Below, one piece after another: positions 11,701 to 23,700 of a DNA stretch of 64,000 nt. The notes beneath the pieces were generated by a model. That model had not been told where the DNA came from and ran no database searches. It worked only from the letters and a program-made list of their open reading frames with translations. Every line of letters begins with the position of its first letter. Positions within the stretch are counted from its first letter, which is position 1. This stretch comes from Alligator mississippiensis (lineage: Eukaryota; Chordata; Crocodylia; Alligatoridae). The stretch is from NCBI RefSeq assembly GCF_030867095.1, contig NC_081833.1, positions 75,583,395 to 75,647,394 of the forward strand. Direction: 5' to 3'. Both the position numbers and the translations under genes were made by a program.

Positions 11701-14700
11701 CAGCCGTGCATATGCAGAGAGCTTTGGACCTGGGCAGTAAGAGATGGAGTGGGTTTGGGGGGATGTGTTTGAAGCACACTACACGCCGCAGCCAGGGCTT
11801 GCAGAGGGCAGGGGGTACTTGCGGCATCTTGGAGGGTCTCGTGTCCCCCAAGTGCCCTCTGGCTGTTTGCTCTGCTCAAAGCTGGGCCCAGACTCAGCGG
11901 GGTCACACCACCCCGCTCCGCTCTCACCCAGGACATTCAGCCTTGCAATGGGCTTGGGTGCATTTCACCTCCTTGCGCTGCTACTCCAGCATGGTCAGAG
12001 GTCTCCAGGTGCTTTCAAGTGAATGGTTTGCCCTTGGATTCCCTTCTCAACTGTTCTCTCATCTTGGTGGAGCTCTTTGGACGTTGTCTTCCTGCGGGAA
12101 CGTGGCCGAACTCCACCCGTCCATGGGAACGGGTGTTGCAGCTGTCCGAGGGACCTCCGGTCGTCTGTGGTGGCTGGCGGAGGGCAAGGGTGTTCGAGGC
12201 GTCGATCTGGTTATTGCTCCTTCCTTCTTTTACCTTCCGGCCAGTTTTGCACACTCAGCTTTCTCCCTTCCTCGGCGGGTCGGTGCCCGGAGCCCAAGAC
12301 GCTGCAACAAAGCCCGTGCTGTTTGCTCCCTTCGCCGGTGCTGCTTTGGCGCTCGGATTTCCAGTTGAGCCGCAGGCTCGAGGAGGTGGGATAGCACAAA
12401 TTGCTGTCAGCTCCTAGGAGAAGCCGGCAACTCATCCTGGCCGTACCTCCCTGGCTCCGTGCAATCGTGAGCCCGTAAGGCAAGAGCTGTAAGTGGTTAG
12501 GCTTTTGCTTGGGGCTGGTAGCACGGGCTGACTAGAAGGCTTGAAAAGGAGCCAAATGCCTTTAATTTTGAAGAGGCTCCAGCTCGCCATCCACTCTCTA
12601 GTCCCGGCCAGATAACATCATAGGAAGTGCGCGTTCCAGGCATTTACTTTCAACAGACCCATCCCCATGGGTTTGGCTGGAGACAATCAAGAGCGTATTT
12701 ACTCGTGGCTAATGGCATTGCGCTGTAAGCAAACGTATGTGGGACTCCTGTATATTTAACGCGAACAATTTAAACCCTCCATTATCTCAATGCTTTATTT
12801 ACCAACCCTCTCGCAAGAGGCTGGGACCGGTCGTTGCGGCGGGGAGAAGAGGGAGGGCTCTGGTTAGTCCCCAGCTGTTCGGCGAAGGGCAGGTGTGAAG
12901 CAAAGGTTCATGCTGGGTGTTGTTCTCCGTGCCCTTGTTATTTTTAGCCATTGGCACGTGATTGCCGAGCTCTTTGCAGTGGCACCGGTTGCGTGGCAGG
13001 TGCCGGCCGCCACACCTGGCTTCTGTGTTCGTCTCTGAGTTTCCTTTTTGATCTCTTCTGCAGGGATTTCCAGGAGTATTTCAAGGAGAACATGGAACGG
13101 GGGGCGCAAGGGGAGTGCTTCCTATTTTTACCTACCCATTTTGTTTCCTGCAGTGATGCTGGCTCTGACAAGGGGCCCAACGGAGACTCAGTGCTGGGTT
13201 TGAGACGTACCTGGCTGTGACGCTCCATGAGGGTGATGCGGCCCCTTTCCTAGCAGAGCATCAGTCTAGACGCCAGAGATATTCTGCAGCTCCACTTCAG
13301 GTCAGGACTCCCCAGGGGATCTCAAGAAGGATCGTAGGCGTGTTAGGTGGGCCTAACCCACTGTTTAATGCCCACAGCACATCAGGCTTGCAGCAAAACC
13401 CAGTCCCTGCCCCAAAGAGCTCCCAGCTCTGAGAAGAGAGGAGAGAAGCCTACAGGCTCCTGCGTTTGCTGCTAGGAGAATCACTGCATGCCTGCAAGCA
13501 TCAGGGCAGGCCTGTTTGTCACAAACACCAGTGACAAAGATTGAAAACCAAGCCAGAGAGTGGCATGGAAGCAACAAGGTGTCCCCAGCGGATGGGGCAG
13601 CACGTGGGTTTTGCAGGTTCCTGTAGGCCCAGCGCGTTTCTCATGGTCGCCTCTCTGTGGCATGCAGCATCACGGGGAGGGAACGGGCATCGTGGTGGCA
13701 GATGGGGCAGGGAGCAGAGCAGTAGATCAGGCATGGAGCACGTGGAAGGAAGCCAAAAGCAGGGCAGAAGTTCAGCGAGGGAGTATGGGGCAGGGAGCTG
13801 ATGCAGAGCAGGTGGGAGAAAGGGACCACAGTGACACTTGGGGAGGGTGCAGGGGTAATTTGTGGCACACGTGGCTTAAACATTGCCCTAGCTGAGCTAG
13901 TCCTCCCCACACCGCTGCCAGATTCCCTGTTCCCAGGCAGACAAGGCTCCTCTTGAACCCCCCGTCAGGGAGGCTCCCCTGCTTCCCCAGGCCGCTTGCT
14001 CCATCGTGCATCTGTGCTGCGGGTTGAACACCCATGTGGAGCTCAATCGGCTTTTTCTCTGCTTTGCTGTGAGCCATGAAGGCGATGGGATCCCTGACTG
14101 ATGAGACAGCACAGAGCGCAGCTCTCCTTAGGGCCTTGCTGCTGGCCATGGGAGACTTCCCCCACTTCGCTCCCTGGAAGCAGCCAGAGCACATGCAGCT
14201 CGGTGCTCATCACATGCCCTCCGTGCCGCATGCCCGCCGGGGCCCTGGAGGAGCCTCTTCCATCTTGGGCTCCTTGGGTGCAGCCCCGTTGCCCATGCCA
14301 GCGAGTCGCAGGTTAGCAGCCCCTCGTGTTGGCACGTGCCGCGGAGCGGTGGTGTGCTCAGGTGTAAATGCTGCGGAGCGGTGCCCGTGCTCTGCCTTCT
14401 TTCATCCTTTCTTTGCCCTTTCTCCCAGCGTGGCTCCGGCAGCCGGCGTGGCTGTGCGTGGAATACAAACGCGCTGCGAGTTCGGAGCATGATGAGAACG
14501 CCACTCCAGGCTGCATCCCTCCCTCCCTCCTTCCCTCAATGCTGGATGCTCGAGAGGGCTCTGGGAGAAGTTTTGAGCACCTAATCAGACCCAGCATCTT
14601 TCAGCAAGGCAGGAGGGGAGGAAAGCCATGAGGGAGCAGGACCCAGCGCACGGGAACACGTGCATCCTTCCATGGCTTCGAATCAGGCATTGGGGTGCTT

Positions 14701-17700
14701 GGAGGCTGCACGCCCCACCCGGGGAGCACGCGGCGGCTGCCGTTAGTGGTAACGGCAGCGAGGCACATGCAGCGAGGCAGGAGCAGCCCTCGGCTGCAAA
14801 TCTACGTGGCAGTTTTACTATGTAAATAAATGGGGCTCGCACCTACACCTGCTGCTGCGGCTGTTCCCGGGAATGGTCCTGGCAAGACATGTAAAGAAAT
14901 AGCTCTTCCCTTCTCCTCAATTTATTTCCTTTCATCACCAGAATGCCTCTGGAGTCCAGGCAACTACGAACCCGCCACCGTGCACAGCACTCGCTCTGCC
15001 CCGCCGGCCGGGACCTCCAAGGCATGACCGCAGCGAGGACCGTGGGAGATGCTTTGGGGGGCCTCAGTGACCTGCCTTGTCTGTAGCGTGCTGGTTGCCT
15101 ACCTGCCTGCGCCTGGCTGCAGGGGTTTGCCTGCAAGTACAGCTCTGCTGTCCAGGCTGTGACTTTTCCCAGGGTCAAGATGATGAAAGCCCTGGGAATT
15201 AGCAATACGGAGGTGCGTTCACTAGCACAGTTTACACCTTCCTCATCTGTGAGCTACTCTCTGAGCCCAGGTCTCCAGATGGTGGAAAGCTGCTAAACAG
15301 AGCTGTGCGCTGTTGTGACCCCCACATCTCAAAAAGAGTGGAGTGTAATTGGGAAAGGTCCAGAGAAAGGCAAGCAAAATGATCAGGGCCCTGGAGCAGG
15401 TGCATACCAGGGAAAGGTAAAACAACAAGGACTCTTCATTTTGGAAAGGAGAAGAGGGAGGAGGTTTATGAAATCATGAAGGCAGTGGCCCAAGCGAACA
15501 GGGAGCTGTTGTTCCCCAAGTCCCAGAATACCAGACCTAGAGGGCACCTGCTCAGATTGGTAGGGGACAGGTTTAAAATGAACAAGAGAAAGTACTTTTT
15601 CACCCAATGTGTAGTTAACTGGAGGAATTCGTTGCCAGGGGAGGGGTAGAGGCAGACAGCAGAGCCAGGTTCAGCCAGCACCTGGATACATTTCTGGATG
15701 ATGGATCTAATGAACAGGATGGTTGGAGAGGTTTCCTTTGACATCTCTAAGCCAATAAAGGGGGGATGCTGCATGTGAGGAGTCAGATCCTGATCCAGGT
15801 GGGGTCAACAGCAAATCTGTCCCCTGGGAGCTGGGCCAGGCCTCAAGCACGGCACTGCCAGAGCAGAACCAGCCTGTCGTCCGTCCCCCGAGGGCTCAGA
15901 CTTGGGGCCTCGTCCGCTGCAATGGAGGATTCACTGCTGCCCTTCGTGACAAGGTCCGAGAGGGGCTCGGGTGGTGCGCAGAGCCGTGCGCAAGCTCGCT
16001 GCATTGGGTCTTGCACGGGATCCTCCACTCCTCCCATCTCCGGTGCAAAAGGTGAGCGAGCTCCCCCGTTCTCAGGCAGCGATGGGGTCACAGAGAGAGT
16101 GGCCGGCGCCTCTGAGAAACTCTGCCCATCTCCTAACCCGTGGAAAGGCATCTCTTATCTGCAGCTGCCGTGCCGCTGGCTCCCCACCCTCCCCTCCGCG
16201 GTCTTTGGCAGTCAGATGGATGGTGTGTAGGGACAGCTGCTGCCCCTGGGACCGCGAAAGCCCTGCCTGCCTGTTGTCAGCGCTGCCGGGCTGTAAATTT
16301 CCTGACGGCCCCTCGGGCTTCGGGGTGCGAGAAGTGACGCCGGCGCGGTCTCCCCGCGCGGCGGGTCCCAGGCGGAGGTGCTGGGCCGGCACTGAGTCGC
16401 TGCAGACTCTCCCGTGCTGCCCGCCAGGATCTGAACCAGCAGAGGAGTAGGGAAAGGCGACCGTTCCCAGGGACCATTTATGCACCGTTTGCAGGCCTGG
16501 GTTTGGTCGAGAAGTTACTGCGTCTCCTTGTCAAGGTCCATCCCTCCCCTTGGCGGCCTTTGATGGTCTCCTTAACGGTTGCATGATGGAGGTCTGTTTA
16601 AATAGGTGGGTGTGTGTAAATGCCCCGTGCTGCTCATCTCACCCTAATGAGGGGTTGTTGCATTCGTGGGCCTGGATCTCTTCCCAAGCTACACGCCCTG
16701 TGTACAAGCGCTCAGCTCTGCCCCCCGGTCCGTGGAGTTGGAGCCACTTCAGGGTCGTTACACCGGCAAGCATTGCACCCGCCAGAGAAATAGCCAGAGG
16801 AGCTGCGACGAGCTGCCCTGGAGGCCTGAGCAAGGAAGATGGGGCTTGGAGCAGCTCCCCGAGCTCGCTGGGTAGCGTGGAGTACCAGCACGGGGCACAC
16901 AGCACCGGCCGCCTTCGCGACTCTCGTCCCCAGACAGGCGTTGTGTTAAGCCGCGTTCCAGCACTTGCCTGTTTTGCAGCCCCGGTGCCAGCCCAACGCT
17001 TACTGATGCCGAGAGGAGCCAAGGTTGCATCAGGCTTTGGTCAGGAGCGAATTATGCTTCCACGGAGGCCATCTCCGCCGCTCTGTCTGTCTGCCGGACC
17101 CGGGATGTGGGGATGTTTGCTGTCCAAGCCTGCTTCTGAGGACATCCTCAGTGGAGATGTGCTCTGGCCCCCCGAGGGTTTTAAACTTGGGGGACTCTGT
17201 CACCTGGGGCTTTACCTCTGCAGCTGTCTGTAGTGGTGATGCCATGAGCATGCATGGAGGTTGCTTCCTAGCGTTCTCCCCAGCTTTGAGATTGCGGCAA
17301 GAGCCCAGAACAAGCGTGCATTTGGTTTGCTTCATGTGCTAGAGGAAGCGCAGACGGGGAAGCTGATGGCATGGGGTACGGGCGAAAGGCAGGATTGAGA
17401 GCCACGGCTCCCGGGCTCTCTTCCTGAGTCTGCTGCAGGCTCGGGGTGAGATCTAAGGCAAGCCGCACATCCACCCTATATCTTTCTCCCCCACCTGACC
17501 CACGGGACCGTAGCGACCTGGGGCATTTCAGAGGCTCCCTGTGTGTGCAGCACTTCGAAAGTTTTGGGTGAAAGAAATTCAGAGGAGGCAGCAAAGTGAA
17601 GCTGATCCCTTCTGCGCCCAGCCCAGAGTCTTTGGAAGCACGGGCGTACGGCAGGCGGGACCAGCCCCTGGCGCTGGTGCGGAAACCTAGCACTCCAAAG

Positions 17701-20700
17701 ATATTAATTACTGTTAATTAGCAACAATTTGTGCCGATAACCTCCGGAGCAGCCTCTGCCTCCCCAAGATGGCTGGCAGAAGCGATGAAAGCTCTTCATT
17801 TCCAAGCCATAAATCACGCTAGAGTTGCCTCTGTTATTTAGCCTATCATTTAGCATTTCATTAAATAGATATGGGCGCATACATCATCATTGGCACGGCC
17901 GTGTCATCCCCCTGCTTTAATCGAGTCCATCAGCACAGCGCCCTGTAGAAACCCTCTGTGCACCCTGTGCACCAGGCTAGCATCTCTCAGCGATCGGCCC
18001 AGGTCTGCGCATTAGTTGGTCTGTTGTGACGGTCCCTCTTGTATGACCAGGGCTCAGCCCCTGAGCTGCTGCAGGGAGCTTTGGTCTCGCTCAGAGACTG
18101 ACGCTGGGCTCCGGGCCGGCAAACAGCAGCCGTGCTCAAAGGAGCGAGCGTCGTTCTGGTTCTGTGCAACCCCCGTCTAGTCGCTGCATCTCTGCAACTC
18201 ATCCTCCTCCTCTTTAAATTGGGGAGAAGGGTGCTTTATCTCACGGGAGCATTGTGAGAGGTCTGCTATCAGATGCTGGGGGCCCATGGGAACTCCTGGT
18301 AGGATCTGAAGCCGAAGTGAAACTGGTTTCAGCTGGGCAAAGCTGCAGTGGGATCAATGGGAGCTCAGACTACATGGTAGGACGTGGGGGGAGCTGAAGA
18401 ACCAGCTCTGGCCCCACCTGATTGGAGTGCCGGCACCTCTTGACTTCTGTGAGCTTCGACGAGGAGTACGCGGTGGCCACGGTCCAGCTCTGCTTTTCAG
18501 AAATGCTGCTGCCAGGGATGAAGGAGGAGAACCAGGCACGGAGGAGGTGATGGAAACTTGCCCCCTCCCGGCCCTTGTACCCAATGCGCTGGCACCCCAT
18601 GGGCAAGGGCAGGGCTATGGGAAGGAAGGAGCTCGGCCGCGGCCCCGGTGGCACCTGCTCAGTGAATGGCTCCGTGGCATCAGCCCAAATAGGCACTATT
18701 CCCCAGTGCCAGAAAACACAGGGAGCAGCTAGAAAGAAAGGAGCCAAGCCGGAAACTAGCCACCGGTGCAGCACCTCCGTCCTGCAGCTGCAGAGCCTGG
18801 AAGCGAGCTCCTGGCTTCGTGCAGAGGCTGCGAGCTCTGGGAGCAAGGCTCGTAGGCTGGGCTGAGTCGGAAGCAGTCGTGCTGGTGTCTGCAGTCCCGC
18901 CGGACGTCCCCGGCTTTCCCCAGCAGCCAGCGGGTGAAACTGGGAGCGTGTCAACGGCCAACAGGTTCCCGACGCCGTGGCGGTCCGACGTGCGGAGATT
19001 TATGGGCGCTGACACCTGCCCTTGTGCTTTAGAGAGGTCACCTCTGCCTGCCATTGATTTTAATTTAGGCAGGAGGATTTATGTGCTCTTTAAACAGAAG
19101 TGTGTGCAGGGGGAGCGAAGCTATTAACCGTGCTGTGCTGGAATGAGCCGGGGCACGCGAATCCTGGTGAAGACACCCGTGCAGCGGTCAGCCCGGGGCA
19201 AACCCGGGGCTTTCGCGACCCCCAGAGATCTACTGTCTGGAGCACGAGGGTGAAGAGAGAGGCCTGCTGTCTAATGCGGCTCTGCTCCGGGCCGCTTGCT
19301 TTATGTTCGGAGCAAACTGGCTACTGAAAGCGTGGCTGCCCTTGCTGGCACAACGCAGCATCTTCCAGGCAGCCCTGCCCTGTGCTCCCCACTGCTCTGC
19401 CAGGCTTCGACTGCCGTCCCCCTTGCTGGCACCCCTCCCTGCTGACCTACAGCATCACCGGCCCCACCTCTTGCATGTTGCTGTGAATACATCTCCTTCT
19501 CCTGGTAACTCCCGTTCTCCCGGTCCTGGCTTTATCGGAGCAGAAACTGAACTTATTCTGAGCTGCGCTGTTTTATCCATCTCTGGTAACCAGCCAAGGG
19601 AAGCCGGTACCAAGCAGGGCAGAAAGCAAAACAGCAGATGGGGTATGGAGCAGAAAGCAGAGCAGCAGATCGGGCAGGGGAAGCGGGTCAAGGTGGTGCT
19701 CAGGGAAGCTAATTTGCAACCCCCACTGATAGCACGTGGTGCAGCCGCATCGTGGAGCTTCCAGCACCTCGGACGACGGACACGGGACTCGCGTGTAAGT
19801 CACGGTTAAGGACTTTCCTGTTGTGCGTGGGCCGGGGCTGGGGAGCTGGCATGGGAAACAGCCCCGCGCATGCTGTCTGCATGCAGCCAGCGCCCTCCCT
19901 TTCCCAGGGCGCCATAAATAAATCCCCCTAGTCCATCCGAGCCCACTGTATCAATCTTGTTTAATAGACTGGAAAGCTTATTGCATGGCAGCAGGTCACG
20001 AGGAGTGTCGAGGTGATGGATTGTGCCTTCCCGAAGTCGAGCGCCGTTGATGTATAATGAAATATTTATGATTTATTCCAGCTAATAAACTGGAATGAAG
20101 TGTGTGATGTATGGGAGCAGATGGGGGAACTGTCGATGCCGCTTTCACTGTGCACGGGATGGTGGGGGGAGGAGGGGGTGTGCCCAGGGCACGCTTGTGC
20201 TGGCACACACATGCCCCTCCGTGCCCCTTCCTGCCATGACCTGCATGCTCGTGGGAGGACAGATGATCAGAAAGCCCTTAACTCTTTCCCTCTTGCAATC
20301 CGTCACCCCACTTGCCCTCCTCCACGTGCCCCACAGAGCAGCAAACCTGCGACAGTAGCAAGGTCTGCAGAGCGGGGTTTTCCTCCCCTGGTGCTTCTGC
20401 AGCAGCTCATTGTGCGAGTGTCCCATGCATAGGATCTCTGTTGCCCTTGCAAAGCTTCCTCTTCTGCTGTGGAGGGCTGACTTCTTGCCGGAAGTGTACG
20501 GTGCATGGGCTGGCATGCTGCGTGCCCCGCTTTCCCTGGGCTGTCTGGGCAGCCTTCTTTGCACTTGGGAAACAGGGCAAAAGGAGGACTAGTGTAGAAA
20601 GGGAGAATTTGGGAGTTTCTGGCCTCCCCATCTTGCGACTCAAGAGCAGCGGGGCCATCCAGGCAGGGGCAAAGCAGGGCATTTAAGCAGGAGAAGCAAG

Positions 20701-23700
20701 CACCATGGGGGTTTCCACTACGGCCATGCACCAAGCGGGTCACTTGAGTGGGGATCCAGCCATGGCTGCACACAGGTGCCTGGCCCCCTTCTAGTGCTCG
20801 CACGCACAAGTGCCTGCACCCAATATGTGCACACAAGCGTTTGCAATCATCTGGCCCCAAGGCCTAGATTCTTTGGTGCACCTTGTCCTTCCAGGCTGGT
20901 CTGGTGCCAGGGTCAGAGCCCAGGGGTGCCCAGCTGTTGGCCACACACTCAAGCCAGTGCTAAGCAGTGCCTAGGGTGGCCAGGGAGTGGGCTGCACCCA
21001 TGAGACAGCCAGGCCTGGGGATGGCCACCGAAGAGCCTGCAACCACACGCTGGAGCAGGACGCACAGGAGTTAACAGGATAAAGCCACCGCTGCCAGGGC
21101 TCCCTGCCTAGCCTCCTGTCCATGCCCCTGTGCCGGGGAAGAGGGAGGGAGAGACGGCTCTGCCATGCACGGGAGCTGTCCTGCCAGCTGTTCCTTTCTC
21201 TGCCTAATTAGCTCCCCTCTGCAAAGCACTTTGAGGTCCTCAGATGAAAGGTGCCGGAGAAGGACGGTGCATTATTACTTCTGACGGCCTCCCACGCCTG
21301 GTCCCGGCGGCTTTGGACCCGGGACGCCGGCTGGCCCTCCAGTGCGCTCCTTTGAAGAGCGCTGAGCTCTCCCGGCCTGCTGTTTGCAAAGGCATGCGGC
21401 AGGGAAGACCTCTCCTCCTGTCTGTGCCAGGGTAAGGGCTGGCGTGGGAGCTTTATTTTGCCTCCACGCAGCTGGCACGTGCGGCAGCCGTGTCTCGCTG
21501 CCCCTTCAAATCAAACATTTCAGCGGAGGGAGGCCATACCTGCATCCAGCCATATGGGGTGGAGATGTCCATCAGTGCAGCCACTGGGATGGAGACAGGG
21601 ACAGGGCGAGTGGGAGGATCTGCCTTTCCAGCTGAGCTATTCTTGCGGCTGTACTTTAGGTGAAGGCAGGCCATTTGCACCAGCACTACCGAGGAGACCC
21701 AAACATAGGTCAGATGAATGGCAAAGGTGAAGCTTCTGCTGTAGTGTAGTCCGCGGCAGATGTGAGGGCCGCTTGGAAACCACGGGGCCGGCAGGTCAAA
21801 GGAATTGCAACCCAGGCATGGCTAACCCAAGTATGAGGCCAACAACCCTGGGTTTCCGAGCCCTGGGTGGGCAGCGGGGTGCATCTGCGTTGTAGTGCGC
21901 TGGAGCAGCAAGCCCTACGGTAGGAGGGCTGTCGAGAGGTCAGCGTGTTGGATGACCACGTACAGGGCCGTATATTCTGCGGTCGCTGTTCCCTTCTGTG
22001 ACGTGCCGGGGACAGGGCCCTGCAAGGATCGCGGCAAGGGGAGAAATACGCCTTAGAAGCAAAGAGTCTAACAAACCGTCCCCGTCACCTCCGCGGTCCG
22101 TCCGCGAGACTCCGCTTTGTTCTTTGGAGACTTTGCGTGCAAACTGCTACGCAGGTGCTTTAAAAATCCTGCCCAATCCCCCTCTGCAGGGAACAGGAGG
22201 GGGGAGAAGGAAGCACCTCGGTTTGCGAGTCACCTCGGCACGAAGCCGGAGCCCGCGCGGGTCCTGCGGCTCGCGGCAGGAGCGAGCTCACAGAACAGCA
22301 CGAAGACCCGCTGAGAGGACCCTCGAGCGCTTGGGGAGGCAGGGAAGGGGATTAAAATAGCTGCCTCCTGGCTGACAAGCAGCATATGTTTGCATCCGTC
22401 AAAGGGGTCGGGCCTTGGAGACGACCCCGCGCCGTGCGAGGCAGCATCCTCCATCTAATTAGGTCTGGCAATGCTGTCAGGAGCGCGCGGAGGCCGAGCC
22501 CTTGGGTCCGGAGCTGCCTGCAGGTCGCAGCACCACTTGCTCTCAGGACGCTGCTAGTGCAACAAGGAGACCTAGTGTGAAGCTGGGCTCGCGGTCCTCT
22601 TGGCTGAGTCCTGACCCTTTAGCTCACCAGGCTCAGTTCAGCACCGTCTTTTTCCCTAAAAATTGTGCCTGCTGCCTGACCAGCAGAGAACGAGATCCCC
22701 ACAGCCCACGCTGTCTCTCGCCATGCCCCAGGCTGGGAGAGTACAAAGGCAGGGAGGTTTTGCCTGCAGGTGCTTTTGTGTTGCTGCTGTGCAAAGTGAA
22801 CAGCATGCTGCCTGGTTTTCAGGGGCTGGGCTGGGCCGGGAGACGGCGAGGGGCACTTTGACTGGGATGTGTGCGATGATTATGTAGTCGTCTGGTTTGT
22901 TTGCATGTTATATATTGAAAGCGGGGCTGTTTCGGGGTGTTTTAGGTTCTGGTGGGATAAAGGTTAGTGGCTGGATTGCAGAGGGGCTGGGTGCAGCCTG
23001 GATGGCGCTGGAAGGCCCTTTCCAGAGATCCCTGCCTCTTTCTAGACGTTGCAGGAGGAGCCAGAGGGTGCACGTGCCCACCTGCGTGCCTTGCTGGTGG
23101 GAAGGTGGAGACGGAGGGAGCCGGCCACATGGGCATGGCACCGGGAAGGGCTGAAGTGGTGGGGCAGAGGCTGCGGAGAAGATGAGATCTCCAGGGCCGA
23201 GGAGGAAGTTTGCTGCAGAGACCGTGACGATTCCTATCAGCCAGTGATTGGGAAGTAAGCACCAGGCAGAGGTGGGAGCAAAAAGTTAGGAGATAATGTT
23301 TTAAACCTTTATGTTCTGCCTTCCCCCGCTGTACTGGAGGGTTTTCCCCTACGGATGAAAGTTGGGTGGGAGAGGATTATCCTTGAATTTAGCTGTCCTG
23401 TGATCGGGGGTCTCACGTGGCTGGGAGTTTGCACCTCACGCACTTAGGGTCCCGTCACAACATGTCACCCTAACAGAGACACGCTCGGAGTCGCCCCCAT
23501 GGCCCGTCCTCTGATCCGCTGGACATGCCTGGTTCACAAAGCGGGCGTTCGGTCCACTGGATCGCTTGCTCCTAGCAAACAGAGGCTGTGTCGAAGCCGT
23601 GCTGGTGTCTGCTTCCTAGAGCAGCAAATGCAGAAGCAAATGTATAGCAGTAAGACAGAGGTGGGGAAAGGAGCTGCCAGAAGCCAAGCTGGAGTTCGCG

